64,000 bases of DNA from Adiantum capillus-veneris (taxonomy: Eukaryota; Streptophyta; Polypodiopsida; Polypodiales; Pteridaceae). The first letter of the stretch is position 1. Every line of letters begins with the position of its first letter. The notes beneath the pieces are model-generated. The model made no database searches. It was not told where the DNA came from and saw only the letters and a program-made list of their open reading frames with translations. Below, in pieces: positions 34,128 to 45,212 of the stretch. The position numbers were made by a program, and so were the translations under genes. The DNA lies in contig CM043963.1 in assembly GCA_014529385.2 (NCBI GenBank), positions 65,032,969 through 65,096,968 on the forward strand, in the 5' to 3' direction.

Positions 34128-34540
34128 TCAACTCTTTCAAAAGGATCGAGTAAACAAACAGACTGGATTTCATTAATTTGGAAAGGGCCGAAGCCGATAC
34201 AATAGGGACAGACTCGCCCTTCAGTTTTATATCGAGTACAATGGTTATGCCCTTCTCTGTGGTCAATGTTGCTTTCCTCGCCCGATAGTCGACTACGGCG
34301 TTATTTTTGTGGTACCAGGGTTCCCAAGAGGACATCACAACCTTCCAAAGGCATTATGTAAAAGTCCTCATGCCCCAAATACCCCTGACAATGCAACCGA
34401 AGTTTGCCAATGACAGGTGTAATGGCTATGTCCTTGCCGGGTGCCACTAGAACTGCCTCTGCAAGTGGTCCAATGAAATCGGGAGTGATCTCGAGCCGCG
34501 CCGCCAATTCCGGTGAAATGAAGTTGGCCTTGGCTCATCC
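34012..34540 (-). pseudogene. Protease of element B
   Basis: The active-site region reads ALIFFDG, an in-frame TGA (minus-strand complement of 34535-34537), then AKANFISPELAARLEI. The usual Ser/Thr-Gly of the D(S/T)G triad is replaced by Gly followed by the stop. Downstream GCDVLLGTLV marks the C-terminal end of the retropepsin fold. A further frame (34338-34012) reads KATLTTEKGITIVLDI, linking protease to RT. The stop makes this copy unable to yield protease without readthrough. Confidence 0.75.
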
Positions 34541-36365
34541 ATCAAAGAAGATTAGGGCTTCTTGGTCTTTCACTTTGCCCCAAGCTCGGCAAAGTTCTGT
34601 ACTCTCGTCCATCGTGCTGGGATCGGAACCCAAGCAATCTGGAACCAGTCGTGTTTTCATCTTGCCTTTTCTTCCACGGTCCTCAGCTGCTCTCGAAGTC
34701 TCAAGCCTTTCATCGTCCTTGTCGTTCTGTTCTTTCTGTGCTTTTTTAGGGCACTTCGCAGAGATACGCCCAGTTTCCCCGCATCCAAAGCACTTCCCCT
34801 CTATAAAGCGAGCTCTCCTGAGGAGTAAGTTTGGGTCGTGCATCCTTCTCTTTCTTTTCCGGATTGCTCTTTCTCTTTCTACTTTCATTTGTCGAAGTTT
34901 GTTCGGCTCTTTGTGTCATGATCTCATCGGTGGGGTAGGTCAAACTGCGTGAGTGAATGGCAAAACCCCATTTCGTATGACTCATCAACTCTTGAATGGA
35001 AGCTTTTGTTCCAAGCAGTGATCTCGGATCTTTGTAGGAAGACCCAAGGTAAACCGCTCAATCTGTTCCTTGAACGGAATCTTCTTAAATGAAGAGGCGG
35101 GTAGAAAAGAGCTCTAGAATCTCTTGCAATAAGCGTCCATTGTATCCTTCTTGGTCATCCGAAGATGGTTCCAAGCAGTTCGTATGTCGTGTTCATAATC
35201 TGGAGTCAGCCAAGAAGAAATAAAAAGCCTCTCGAAGTTCAGCCATTTAACTGGTGTTGTCTTGTTTAATAGAAGCGTGGACCACCAAGTTCGAGCATTC
35301 CCCTTAAAAGTAAGAGGCAGCTCTCCGAATCTTAGAGTGCTCTGAGTAACGCCCGCCCGCGAAAGTGATGTCAAACTGCTGTACAAAAGACAAAGCCTTC
35401 GAAGCATCTCTATAACCAGAAAACGTGTCAAATTTAATTGACTGTCCACCTTCCTTAAACTCTCGGACTTTCTTGCTTTTGTCTTCCAAAAAGTCATACT
35501 GGTTAGCTTTATAAAAATTCTTCTTCTTTGCGTAAAAGTTGTTGTCATCAGAGTCCGAATTGTCTGTAGACGAGTCCTCTGTAGAACTGTCAATCACGGG
35601 GCGAGATTTACACTTCTTTACCTTTTTCTTGCCCTTTCCGAAGCTTTGCTTTTTGCTTCGCTTTTTCCCTTTTCTGTCTTCTTCGCTCGAGTCAGATGAG
35701 CTAGAAGAACTCTCGAAGGAAGAAGAAGAAGAAGAAGAACTGGGTACTCCTACAAATCGAACATGCTTCTTCTTCTGCTTTCTTGCCGATTCAAAAGTAG
35801 ACTGACGACCTAAATAACTCGGGAAGTCAATTCCTTTCTTCTGCTTTTTGCCATGCTTTTTTGCTTTATTTTGCACGTCAAAAAGCTGAGCAATTCGTGC
35901 ATCAACCACCTCTTCTAATTCTTGCTCTGTATACATCCTCGGAGTAGGAGGTTTCTTGAGAGCCGGTTTGAGGGGTGGCTCTGTGGTCTGCCGCCACTGT
36001 GTGTGCACTTCATCGAAAGAGATCTGGCTCATATATTTTGCAAATATTGGGTCCTTTGCCAAATTAAGCATCATCTTTGTTGCATCGCCGATCAATCGTC
36101 GACGCTCCATCTCTTCGATCTCCACGTGTGTAGGCCGAGGCGGGCCGTACTCCTTGCGTGAATCTTTGTTGTGATCCCTTCCCGCATCTCCGGATGCAGA
36201 GGGAGTCGACTGATCTTTGCCTGAAGCCATAGGTGCCGCGTAAAAAGGATCGGATTTCCCGTAGGAGAGAAATTGGTTGCGCTTTGATACCACTGTAACA
36301 GATTGGGACACTCTAAGTCGAGAATCTACCGCAACACCACAAATAAATACTTCGAAACAGTTCAC
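34535..36365 (-). pseudogene. Gag of element B
   Basis: From 36365 the open frame (353 codons to 35304) contains an acidic and basic N-terminal half, RKQKKKHVRFVGVP, Ser-rich tracts with SSEED, a Lys-rich block, then the Gag core start IKFDTFSGYRDASKAL and FVQQFDITFAGGRY. In a shifted frame (35593-35114) the core continues GNARTWWSTLLLNK and LFISSWLTPDYEHD. A zinc knuckle near 34790 reads CFGCGETGRISAKC, with Arg in place of the usual His. The start at 36244 (MASGKDQST) is more plausible than 36365 because it is the first Met after the PBS. Confidence 0.8.
36279..36292 (-). promoter_or_regulatory. Primer binding site of element B
   Basis: The minus strand reads TGGTATCAAAGCGC one base from the LTR end, an initiator tRNA-Met type PBS with one variant base. 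Confidence 0.85.
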
Positions 36366-36671
36366 AGTTCACAATTGATTCGGCGGAGTTCCGTGCCTAG
36401 AGATATTGGCCCCAAAGACTGGCGCCCCTTTCGGTATTTCTTTTTGTATTAATCTGCAACTCAAAGTACAAGTAAGTCGCCGGGACTCACTCTCAGACTC
36501 TGCGTCCAGATGCTCTGAGAAGTGAGAGCTGAGAGACTAAGGGTTTACAAAGGGATGCTAGCCCAAAAGCTTCAAAATCTGTCCCAAAAGCTTCAAGTTA
36601 AAAAGCTTTGAAAAATAGAGCAAAAGTGGCTTCCCTCTCTCTCTCTGATCCCCTTGCGTAAAATAGCAAAA

Positions 36672-36720
<49 letters not shown>

Positions 36721-36934
36721 CCCAATTGTGTAGCCAAAAAGCTGTAAAAGCTGCCGCAAAAGTGCCACGTCATCAGCCTGGAAAATCCGCCGTAAATCGC
36801 GGGATTCTGTACGGCAGTGCCACGTCAGCAGGCTGCGCAGGATTCCGATGCCTATTTTCAGCAGACTGCATTCCCCGGCTTGTTCATGCCAGTGTGTGTA
36901 CACGTGGGCAGCCACGTCATCACATTTTGTGACA
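36294..36934 (-). repeat. 5' LTR of element B
   Basis: On the plus strand it begins TGTAACAGATTGGGACACTC and ends CATTTTGTGACA, then CTTGA. It holds the shared LTR core block (36407-36450) and a (CT)n tract (36676-36718). Confidence 0.9.
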
Positions 36935-36939
36935 CTTGA

Positions 36940-38390
36940 CCACACTATGGAGAACATTTTTTATCTATGCCCCTTGGGAGAGGTTATTCTCTTCATCTCT
37001 AGGGGGTCCCATTTAGAGATGGTATGGTGGATATATGCTTTGAATGAGAGTAACTCGTAGAGGGTGCTTATCAGCAGATAGTATTGCTAGCACCATTGGT
37101 GTGAAGGAAGGCTGCCCTCTATCACCGACTCCCTCTAAGATTGTACATTGATGAGGTTGCTGACAACTTACAGAGTAGAGGAGTTGGGCTAAGATTCGTG
37201 GTATGCGAGTTCATGTCACGGAATACGCTGAAGATATTGACTTTATCTCTGCGTAATAGGCAGGACTACAACAACACTCATATCCATTGCAGCTTTTTTG
37301 TGCAGACAAAGGCGTCGTAGTGAAACCAAGGTCACGGTCTTTCACAATCGCATATATGAAGATGATCAGTTGTCACCTTTGAGGGCAGACAGGTACAGGT
37401 TTTTGATTCATATTGTATATCTGGGGATCACTTATACCCAGCAGGGCAAGAGGTTCTCTATGTTACTGGCTTTTAGAACTACGTGAAATGTACGGGTGCA
37501 GCACACACTTATGTTAAAGGGGCAGTATCATCGGACACATTTTCAGGAGCCATGCATGATGTGCTGGCTATTCGACACTTGGGTGACAATTGCACTGATG
37601 TATGCCACCCCACTTTGAACACCGAGCCTATCCATCCTCTCATGGAACAGACTACAGAAACCCAAGGTTTTGTTGCTGTCAACTAGGATTCGCAGCAAAC
37701 CATCCATGCCACATGAGGTCTTGACTCTTGAAAGCTGAGTTTGAAGTACCACCCATGGTCGTTCTCCCAGACTGTATCTTTTCTTCATGGGGCCATGGAG
37801 GTGGGACCAGCCAGACTTAAGGGGTTTGGTTATGAGGCCTCTAGATAGCTGGAAGAGTAGGGGAAACTAGAGCATATGGTCTACTTCGGTGGCAAGATAG
37901 GTGAAAGAGTATGGCTACACCATGCACAGATTACCGCCTGCCTTATATGATTGAGTGCCTCACATATCTCCCTTTCTCGCAGCAGGAGGAACAGGGTAGT
38001 GAGATAGGAGCTCAGACAGAGATAATAGAGAGAGGACTTGTGTGGAGTTGCACTTTGCCCATCAAGATGGCCTCTTGCAGAGAGCAATTCTTGATTCTGA
38101 CGAATGATAGCTTTATTCAATACCCTTCATACATGAAATTAATTCTACCAGACAGCTTGAGGGTACTGGTCTGTAAGCTAAGAATCTTATTATCTCAACA
38201 CTTGATGTCTAGGCAAGTAGAGTGGCGAGCATTGCACAAGAGGCCAGGCTGTGCAGGCTCTGCAGAGAGGGGGTAGAGTTGGAGGCACATTTTATGTGTG
38301 TTTTTGTTTGCAATAGTGACATTTGAGCTCACTATCCCTCTTTGTGTGGTATATCAGATCATTTATGCTCTTGGTGTAAGCTATCATGAA
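36940..38390 (+). pseudogene. Decayed LINE reverse transcriptase relic
   Basis: Broken frames on the plus strand contain WIYALNESN (about 37029), the RT motif TIGVKEGCPLSPT (about 37097), LYIDEV-like text, GMRVHVTEYAEDIDFIS (about 37200; the catalytic DD box appears as AEDID), then long degenerate text. Near 38160-38290 it reads LRVLVCKLRILLSQHLMS, then a Cys-rich end (GCAGSAERG), similar to IRTSSHQL...CLFC of the LINE at 29231. Many stops make it an old copy, probably of the same family. Confidence 0.65.
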
Positions 38391-39260
38391 CAATGCTTGT
38401 CGTTTCTTTAATGATTGACAAATGGCTTCTTTTATAGCTCTTTATAAACGAATGTGTGAAAGCTTCAGGACAATATCAATTTGTGTTTTACTGCCCTTTG
38501 GTGGTCCCATTAGCAGGTTTCAGCATGAGCACAGGCACTTGTATCCTTTTTTGACAGCTTTGAGAGATGTTCATATAGACCATGTAAATGCGACGCTATC
38601 TGGCATTTCAAGCAGGTGGCACATCTTGCATAGTGCAATCGCCACTGAACCACCCCCCAAAATTATTGACTCAACTCGAAAGGTATGCCTGCTTGAATGC
38701 AATTATTGGCCTACACACACAAATCAGTATCATGTTAGTGTGTGATTAGCATGTGGACATCGCAGATTACTAAAGAAGTCATGTCTTAACATTCTCAAAC
38801 CACTCTTGTTTGTTTTCCAAATTTCTTAATACGGTAAGAGCCGAGTCCCCCTATGTTCTTAATATTTTAGTGAAATTAAGTGTTAGTGTTAGTCCCACGA
38901 TTAAGTGTTAGTGTTATTCCCACGATTTTAGTGAAATTAAGTGTTAGTGTTAGTCCCACGATTTTTGTGAGAACGAACCCTTTAACTAAAAGCAAAGGAG
39001 AACGTTGGCTCTTTCACTTTCCTTCAAATAGGGAAGGAAGCAACCTAGAATCTTGAAGAGCTTTTAGTTCCGAATTCTCATTGGTTGATCATGGTAGTAA
39101 CTCCTTAGTACAAACAAAATCATAAGGATTGGTACCACCGCTATTTTCTAGGGTCTCGTCCCTTACATATTGCTAATATCATAATATTATTGTGTGACCA
39201 CAATATTGCAACTTTTATCAAATATCACTAATGCCCCTAATGCATAGTGGGACTTGGCTC
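38391..39260. other. Unclassified, with a small minisatellite
   Basis: No gene recognised. A 107-codon open stretch at 38422-38745 has no motif and no neighbours that support it. A 25-base tandem unit lies at 38874-38960. Confidence 0.4.
38874..38960. repeat. Minisatellite, three units
   Basis: ATTAAGTGTTAGTGTTAGTC followed by CCACG occurs at about 38874 and 38935, with a slightly changed copy (GTTATTCC) at about 38899. Confidence 0.8.
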
Positions 39261-39459
39261 TAACTTGGTTTTCCAAATCGTTCTTTTGAGAAACATATGG
39301 GCTTGCTGCTAAATTTCAGTAAGTTTTGATTGGGATATTTATCCTGAATATCTTTGTTTTTCAAGTTTGACAATATGGGGCCCATGTAGCTGAACTACTA
39401 TTATCAGTTTCTAGAATGGTTGAAAATTATGACAAAAAGCACAACCAAGCATGGGTCTA

Positions 39460-39461
<2 letters not shown>

Positions 39462-39495
<34 letters not shown>

Positions 39496-39563
39496 GATTC
39501 ACCAATTTTAACTTTTTGGTCTCATAGATCATTTTGGTCTTTCGAAGACGTTAATATAACATT

Positions 39564-39614
<51 letters not shown>

Positions 39615-39647
39615 GATAGTTTCCTACGACGCTGAAACTCTCCTTCT

Positions 39648-39712
<65 letters not shown>
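39462..39712. repeat. Three CT microsatellites
   Basis: The tracts are at 39462-39493, 39567-39612 and 39651-39712. The first two flank a LINE 3' end. Confidence 0.95.
39494..39567 (+). mobile_element. Second copy of the LINE 3' end, 74 bp
   Basis: It aligns with the last bases of the LINE at 29150-30040: AGATTCACCA versus AGATCCACCA, TAACTTT-TGGTC, ATAG-TCA-TTTGG, then GAAGACGTTAATATAACATT and TCAT. It too is bordered by (CT)n on both sides, so it is an extremely 5'-truncated insertion of the same family. Confidence 0.75.
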
Positions 39713-39715
<3 letters not shown>

Positions 39716-39924
39716 CTTACCTACACTTTTTCCCGCTTTCCCACTTGTTATGGTAGTGATGTGCTTAGATGTGCAAACTATGGGCCATATTCTTGTCTTG
39801 CAAGAAAACTCTCTATGCATGTATGGAAGATGCCAGTAATGGGGGCGAAAACCAATCAAAACTAGTTGAAATTTAGAGGCAAGCCCATATGTTTCTCAAG
39901 AGAACGATTTGAAAAACTGAGTTA

Positions 39925-41274
39925 CCACCTGAAATTCATTAAGAAATTTGCTTGGTTGCAAATTTCAAGAAAAAGACCAAGTAATCACATATAATTTACC
40001 AATAATTAATAAAGTTCGGGTGTGTTGACGATTTATGCAAGACTTTGCCAAATTAAATGCGACAAGGTCAGTATAGACACCAGTAGCTTTCAAGAGGGCA
40101 AGTATCTGAAAGTCTTAGTGAATTTTACACGGCTGGCAAATGATGCTTGATTGTGAGACCATTCAAACTTACCATAATCATAATCTTATCTATGAAAAAA
40201 CAGGTTTAGTGACACAAGTGAATCGTCTTTGTGATCGCAAGTTGTTCTACGACAATTTGGTGGTTATTCTCATACTCCGGTAACAAAAAAAATTACTCTC
40301 TTGGTTATTGAATATCATACACGTTCTAGTTCTAGCACATGAGGAAAGTTCACTCTCTCCTTATATATATTAGGATTAAGATATGATAGCAAATGCTTCT
40401 CATATTGACCAGTACAAGCTTTTATCAAAGCACTAGAGGAAAATCCCACATGTGAAAATAGGCCCCTCTGTTGATACATTTTGGGCTAGTTTTTTAGCAA
40501 ATTAGGTAGTGCAAAAGATTCTTGCCGGTTACGTCAATGAACTAGATAGTCATTTACAAACTTCACAAATATCAACAAGTAAATCCCACTTGCGACCTCT
40601 CTTTGGATATACATTTTGTTTTGGGTATTGTAAGATTCTTAGCAAATTGGGTAAACCAGAGAGGTTCTTGCCGGTAACAGCAATGCATAGCTTGTGACCG
40701 CCCATCTTCGCAAACACCAACACTCGCTTCCACCTCATTACCCAGGAGATGCATCGATTAGGAATGCACAGCAAATGGCAACACAAGAAGGAGCAGTAGA
40801 AAAATGCAGAGGGGGGCAAACATTAAGGGCATAGGGGGAGGCGGGAGGGGTGGCAACACCAATGGCAGTACCAATACAAGCACTGCTATCAAGCACACCA
40901 TGATCATCAACCCTGCATTCATCATGCTTTTCTCACTTCATGAATCATCTCACCCAAAACATACGAAAAATTGGTTGTGAATGCCAGATACAATGACTTG
41001 CTACCGATACAACTGTTTGTATAGGTAGCAAACGCTCGACACAAAAATTTTGCCGGCTGGTACCATGATGAGAGCGAGACCACTGTTGTGGGATTGATAT
41101 AAACCGTAGGGTGAGGCTGGGATTAGTAAACTAATTCTAATTACGTATGGGTTAGTCTAACCCACATTGAAAGGCAGATGGATGTAAGAGCTTGCATACC
41201 TAGCAGCAGATGGCAACAGCCCACGTTATGGAAACCCTTGAAATAGGTGCCGAGCCCCAAGTGGGATGGTTATC

Positions 41275-41276
<2 letters not shown>
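39925..41276. other. No gene recognised
   Basis: AT-rich sequence. A loose direct repeat (TAGCAAATT-GGTA, then TTCTTGCCGGT, then CAATG-A-TAG) occurs at about 40495 and 40637. Nothing suggests coding. Confidence 0.4.

Positions 41277-41348
<72 letters not shown>
41277..41348. repeat. (GT)n(GA)n compound microsatellite
   Basis: About 30 bases of GT run directly into about 42 bases of GA. A smaller (GT)n(GA)n tract is at about 41447-41478. Confidence 0.95.
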
Positions 41349-41354
<6 letters not shown>

Positions 41355-41500
41355 GTTCATCTGCGCTCATAGCCCCACCTTCGCCTGCGCTTAAATAAAA
41401 TCCATCAGCATCTTCTGTTGCTGCTCTTGTTCATTGTATTTCGTAATGTGTGTGTGTGAGAGAGAGAGAGCGAGAGAGGGATCTCGATGCTCCCAGCCTG

Positions 41501-41564
41501 TGGGCTTCGGAGGCTTGAACCAAAACTTCAAGTGGGCTTCGAAGGCTTGAACCAAGTTGCCAAG
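41501..41564. repeat. 32-bp tandem duplication
   Basis: GTGGGCTTCGGAGGCTTGAA and its neighbour GTGGGCTTCGAAGGCTTGAA repeat with a 32-base period. Confidence 0.8.
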
Positions 41565-42441
41565 TGTCCCAAGTTGACATAAGGCATTTCTCTCATTTTC
41601 CAGTCCATGGAAAAGAATGTCTTTCCAATTTGCTCCAATGGGATCCAGCCACATGCACCTTTGCAGTTCCCTACTTACCCAATCCGATGTTGGTTAAAGC
41701 GGATACTATTCGCCCTCATCCCACAATCACTTTGGTAGTAGGTACTTTAAAGACACTTCATTTTTTTCCCCTCCTTTTGGTATGAGGCACGATTTTAAAA
41801 ATTCCTTAAAATGTAGAATTGTAGGAGATACCTTCATTTTGGAAGGGATGGAAAAACGCGGAGTAGAATATGGTCGCGGCCAACAAGCAAGATAACGTGG
41901 CTTGCAACAACAGATGGACCGAGCAAGACAATGTGGCATGTGAGTGCAACTAAGTGTGTTGGATGACAACGGAACAGGTGGCTAGATAAGGGGGAGAATG
42001 CGAAGATTATCTTTTTCTATAAGAAATCAGCAAAGAAGGTGGCAAGGCAATGGTGCCGCCGGGATGGTTAGCTCAAAGGCTATTTTCTACCAGCGACTTT
42101 TTGGGTCCGATTCTTGCTTGTGCGTGCTGCTTTTGGCCCCTCGACCCAGTAGTGCACAGAGTTTGGGTGGGATTTGCATAGATTCCATCTAATAAATTGG
42201 CGAAGGAGCCAATATGTGGGCAAGAATGGCACATGAGTCCTAGCTAATTGAAAAGGGAAAAAAGGGAAGGGAGGGTCTTAACACTATATCACATGGGGTC
42301 TTCAATGAAGTTCGAACGGTGGGATTGACAACCTGCAACTAGGGTGCGTCATTCAAAACTGGTGTTGTCCGAGTTCACTTTTGCCTGTTTGTGTTTACTA
42401 TATAATGGTTTGTTTTTCCATGGATGACATCAAAAGCTACG
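41565..42441. other. No gene recognised
   Basis: No domain, tRNA or LTR boundary found. It precedes a tRNA-like segment. Confidence 0.4.
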
Positions 42442-42507
42442 CGTCCATGTGGCTAGGGTGTTTGCCTGTCAACAGGTAGGCCCATTGTTCGAGTCACCTT
42501 GTGGACG
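42442..42507 (+). other. tRNA-Asp-like segment, probably the head of a SINE
   Basis: CGTCCA (42442-42447) can pair with TGGACG (42502-42507) like an acceptor stem. GGCTAGGGTG (42451) resembles an A box and GTTCGAGTC (42487-42495) a B box. CCTGTCAACAGG gives an anticodon arm with GTC (42468-42470), the Asp anticodon. The D and T arms are imperfect and it is short of a true tRNA length, so it is a relic or SINE promoter rather than a working tRNA gene. A minus-strand GGGTTTGAATCGTGGC at about 42729-42744 may be a second, inverted tRNA-like head. Confidence 0.5.
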
Positions 42508-42769
42508 TTGACGTAGCATTTTTCACCCACCCCATCTGCCTTGAGATTCCCGTGCCAATCCAACGCTCTCGATCCCACTGTCGGCCACATTTAAGACCCC
42601 GTGTGATTTAATGTTGTGCAAGGGAGGGGGGGAGTAAGTCCCACGGGGTCCAAGCCATGGGATCTGTGCTGGCAGTGAAGGCATAAACCTTGAGAATGAG
42701 GGACAATAAAAATACCGTAGAGAATGTGCCACGATTCAAACCCACGGCCCTACATTGACCGATGTGCCT

Positions 42770-42779
<10 letters not shown>

Positions 42780-42820
<41 letters not shown>
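42780..42820. repeat. Homopolymer run of 41 G, preceded by 11 T
   Basis: An uninterrupted G tract follows T at 42769-42779. The length is probably unreliable in any sequencing technology. Confidence 0.9.
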
Positions 42821-42822
<2 letters not shown>

Positions 42823-43990
42823 GGAGGGACACAAGGATGGTCTCCCTTTTCCTCTACAACATGGGGATGATGGCATAGTGGTTAGCTCGTCTCACTCTCA
42901 CCAAAGTGATGGACATACGTAGCAACACCCCTCAAAAGGAGGATGATAACCACGATAGCCACACATGTTGGAGCTCCCGCAAGAGGAGAGTCCAACTTGC
43001 GATATTATGAAGACTCCTCCTTTTTTATATATATACAACAAAATTACACATCTTTGCTTTGAATATGGGTTTAAGCTTGTGCCATGTGGCAGCCTCATAT
43101 CACTTCCCCCATTTGGACCTCCGAAAACCCACAAAAGGTAACCCTCACAAGGTATATTGTGCGCACAATCATTATCTCTAAATTTTTTCCATGGAATTCA
43201 ATTTCAACTTCTAATGGCCCTTCAATCTATACTGCATCCCAGAAATCATCAACTTTTGTAGAAAACTCATCTTGTTAAAGATATGTGTCTACTAGCACTT
43301 CTAGCTTTGCTAGAATTTGAATCTCGAACATCTATCTAGATCGATATGCTTTCAATCTGCCCTTGAAAATCTACAAATTGCTCATTTTTGTATCCTAGCT
43401 CCTTAACCATATACTCGTCACTTGCATGCAAAAAATTATTTCCTTGAAATACTTCTAGCAGTTCCCATACTCTTTGGCAAGAACTTCTACTTGGTCACAT
43501 AAATTTGGAATAACCAACTACACAAACGATCCGACCATAAGCTTGTCTGGTACTCTTCGGGTTTGCTTCTCTATCTTATAGCATGAAAGATAGCCCTTTG
43601 GATCATAGGATTCAAACATATTGCACTCTGCATGCAAAGCATCTAGCGCTACTTCCAAAGCATCATCATGTTCATTTTCCTATGATTCTTGTACCACTTC
43701 ACTAATGGATAAAGCATCAATCATGTGCATTACATCCCGAAATCTGGTATTTTTTTCAACCTCTTTGGAGACGTACATTGTGCCATTTTTTTTTGTAAAC
43801 TCTAATTTATCCTTGTTTGCGATTATGTGAATCATGTGCATTACATCACAAAATCTCGCATTTTTTGCATCTCTTTGGAGACGAATGTGGTGGCTAATTT
43901 ATGATTTGTTTTGTATAATTTGTTGCATCTGTGTGTGAGATTCCATCTACACTCTCACCCTAGTTAGTTTTGCATCAGGTTCACCAAACT
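42821..43990. other. Unclassified flank left of copia element F
   Basis: No convincing domain on either strand. A tRNA-like A-box (TAGTGGTTAGCTCG) is present at about 42877 without a matching B box. The minus strand of 43440-43620 has broken coding-like text that I cannot assign. Confidence 0.35.
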
Positions 43991-44235
43991 TGTTAGAGTT
44001 TGGGGCTCTCCAGGGGAGACCACGAAGGCGCTAGGCCTCTAGCTATGAGAGATGTGAGAAAGGAGAAGAAACATAGGAAAGAGCAATAACAGATGCTAGA
44101 TTGCACATTGAATGTATTGAATTTAAGTACAAGATACAATCAAATCGACCTCTAGTAATTACCAAAGTTAAATTAAACCATGGGTAGAGGTCTCCACATT
44201 GAAGGGAAGCGTAAGAGTGGAGTCGAATACATGCA

Positions 44236-44294
<59 letters not shown>

Positions 44295-44437
44295 AAGCCC
44301 TCTTCTTCACAGTCACACACAACATCGCATCAATTTGTTTGTGTCTCATAAATTGAATATCTATACAATTAAAGGATAGGGGGGAACATAAGTTAGTGAT
44401 GAGAGGCGGGCGCCCGGCCTACATGGTGAGAAACTCA
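43991..44437 (-). repeat. 3' LTR of copia element F
   Basis: On the minus strand it begins TGAGTTTCTCACCATG right after the polypurine tract AAGTGGGAGA and ends CTCTAACA. It carries a (GA)n tract at 44239-44293. The 5' LTR would lie beyond the right edge of the window. Confidence 0.7.
44239..44293. repeat. (GA)n microsatellite inside the copia LTR
   Basis: 55 bases of GA. Confidence 0.95.
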
Positions 44438-45212
44438 ATATTCTCCCACTTGATGGCCAATGTGGGAGGCCATAAAACTATACATGTATAGTAACACATC
44501 TTCACCCAATGCCCCATCAACCGAAAAAAATTGCTGAAAATGACTACTGGAGAGATTCTTAGTCAGTGTATCCACTATGTTCTCTGATGTATGTATCATC
44601 ACCAAGTCAATCTTCTGTTTGCTAGGCAATTGTGATTGAAGTGATAACACACATCAATGTGTTTTGTCCTTGCATGAAAAATCCGATTCTTGGCCAAGAC
44701 AATAGCACTTTGACTATCATAGTGAAGAATTGGTATCTCTTGCTCTAGTTCAAGATCTCCCACTAGACAAGTAAGCCATATAGCTTCTTTGCATGCTTCA
44801 CTTAAAGTGAAATACTCTGTCTCTGTAGTGAAAGTTGACATATAATCTTGAAGAACACATCTCCAAGGAATAGCAGAATGAACAAAGGTGTAGATCCAAC
44901 GAGTTGTTGATGTATGATTGTCAACACAACTTACATAATCACTCTCAAGATATCCCCTAATGGATTACTCTCCACAATCATAGCATAATTGTCTATTCGC
45001 TGTGCCACTCAAGTATCTGAGAATCTATTTGAAAGCTTGCCAATGCTTCATTCTAGGATTGGACAAATAAACATGCTCGCAATGTCAAGTCTCGTAGCGA
45101 TCATGGAATACATGAGACTGCCACAATTGAAGCATTAGCCATCATGGCTATTTTCTTAATAGATTTGGGACAATCATTCTTGCTAAGTTTCAAATAGGTA
45201 GGCAGTGTGAGT

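Larger units (their letters stand above)
30455..36939 (-). mobile_element. Ty3/gypsy chromovirus B, complete LTR to LTR
   Basis: LTRs are at 30460-31042 and 36294-36934, and the target duplication CTTGA is at 30455-30459 and 36935-36939. On the minus strand the order is LTR, PBS, gag, protease, RT, RNase H, integrase, chromodomain, LTR. The LTRs differ by indels and many substitutions, and the part before the right end of the left LTR is poorly alignable, so the insertion is old. Even so, several open frames remain long. Frames are interrupted by a 134-bp tandem duplication in RT, a 20-bp duplication before the integrase core, and a TGA in the protease active site. Confidence 0.9.
39261..39924. 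repeat. Fold-back structure with 73-bp inverted arms
   Basis: 39261-39333 and the reverse complement of 39852-39924 match at roughly 88 percent by eye; both contain AGAAACATATGGGCTTGC. The loop holds three CT tracts, a LINE tail and unclassified sequence. It could be a non-autonomous DNA transposon or two inverted copies of one repeat. Confidence 0.75.

Noticed and set aside
38422-38745. Possible small host gene of 107 codons
   Set aside because: No motif, no upstream signals, and it lies in decayed repeat sequence.
42442-42507. Functional tRNA-Asp gene
   Set aside because: Arms are imperfect and the total length is 66 bases, too short and irregular for a working nuclear tRNA.
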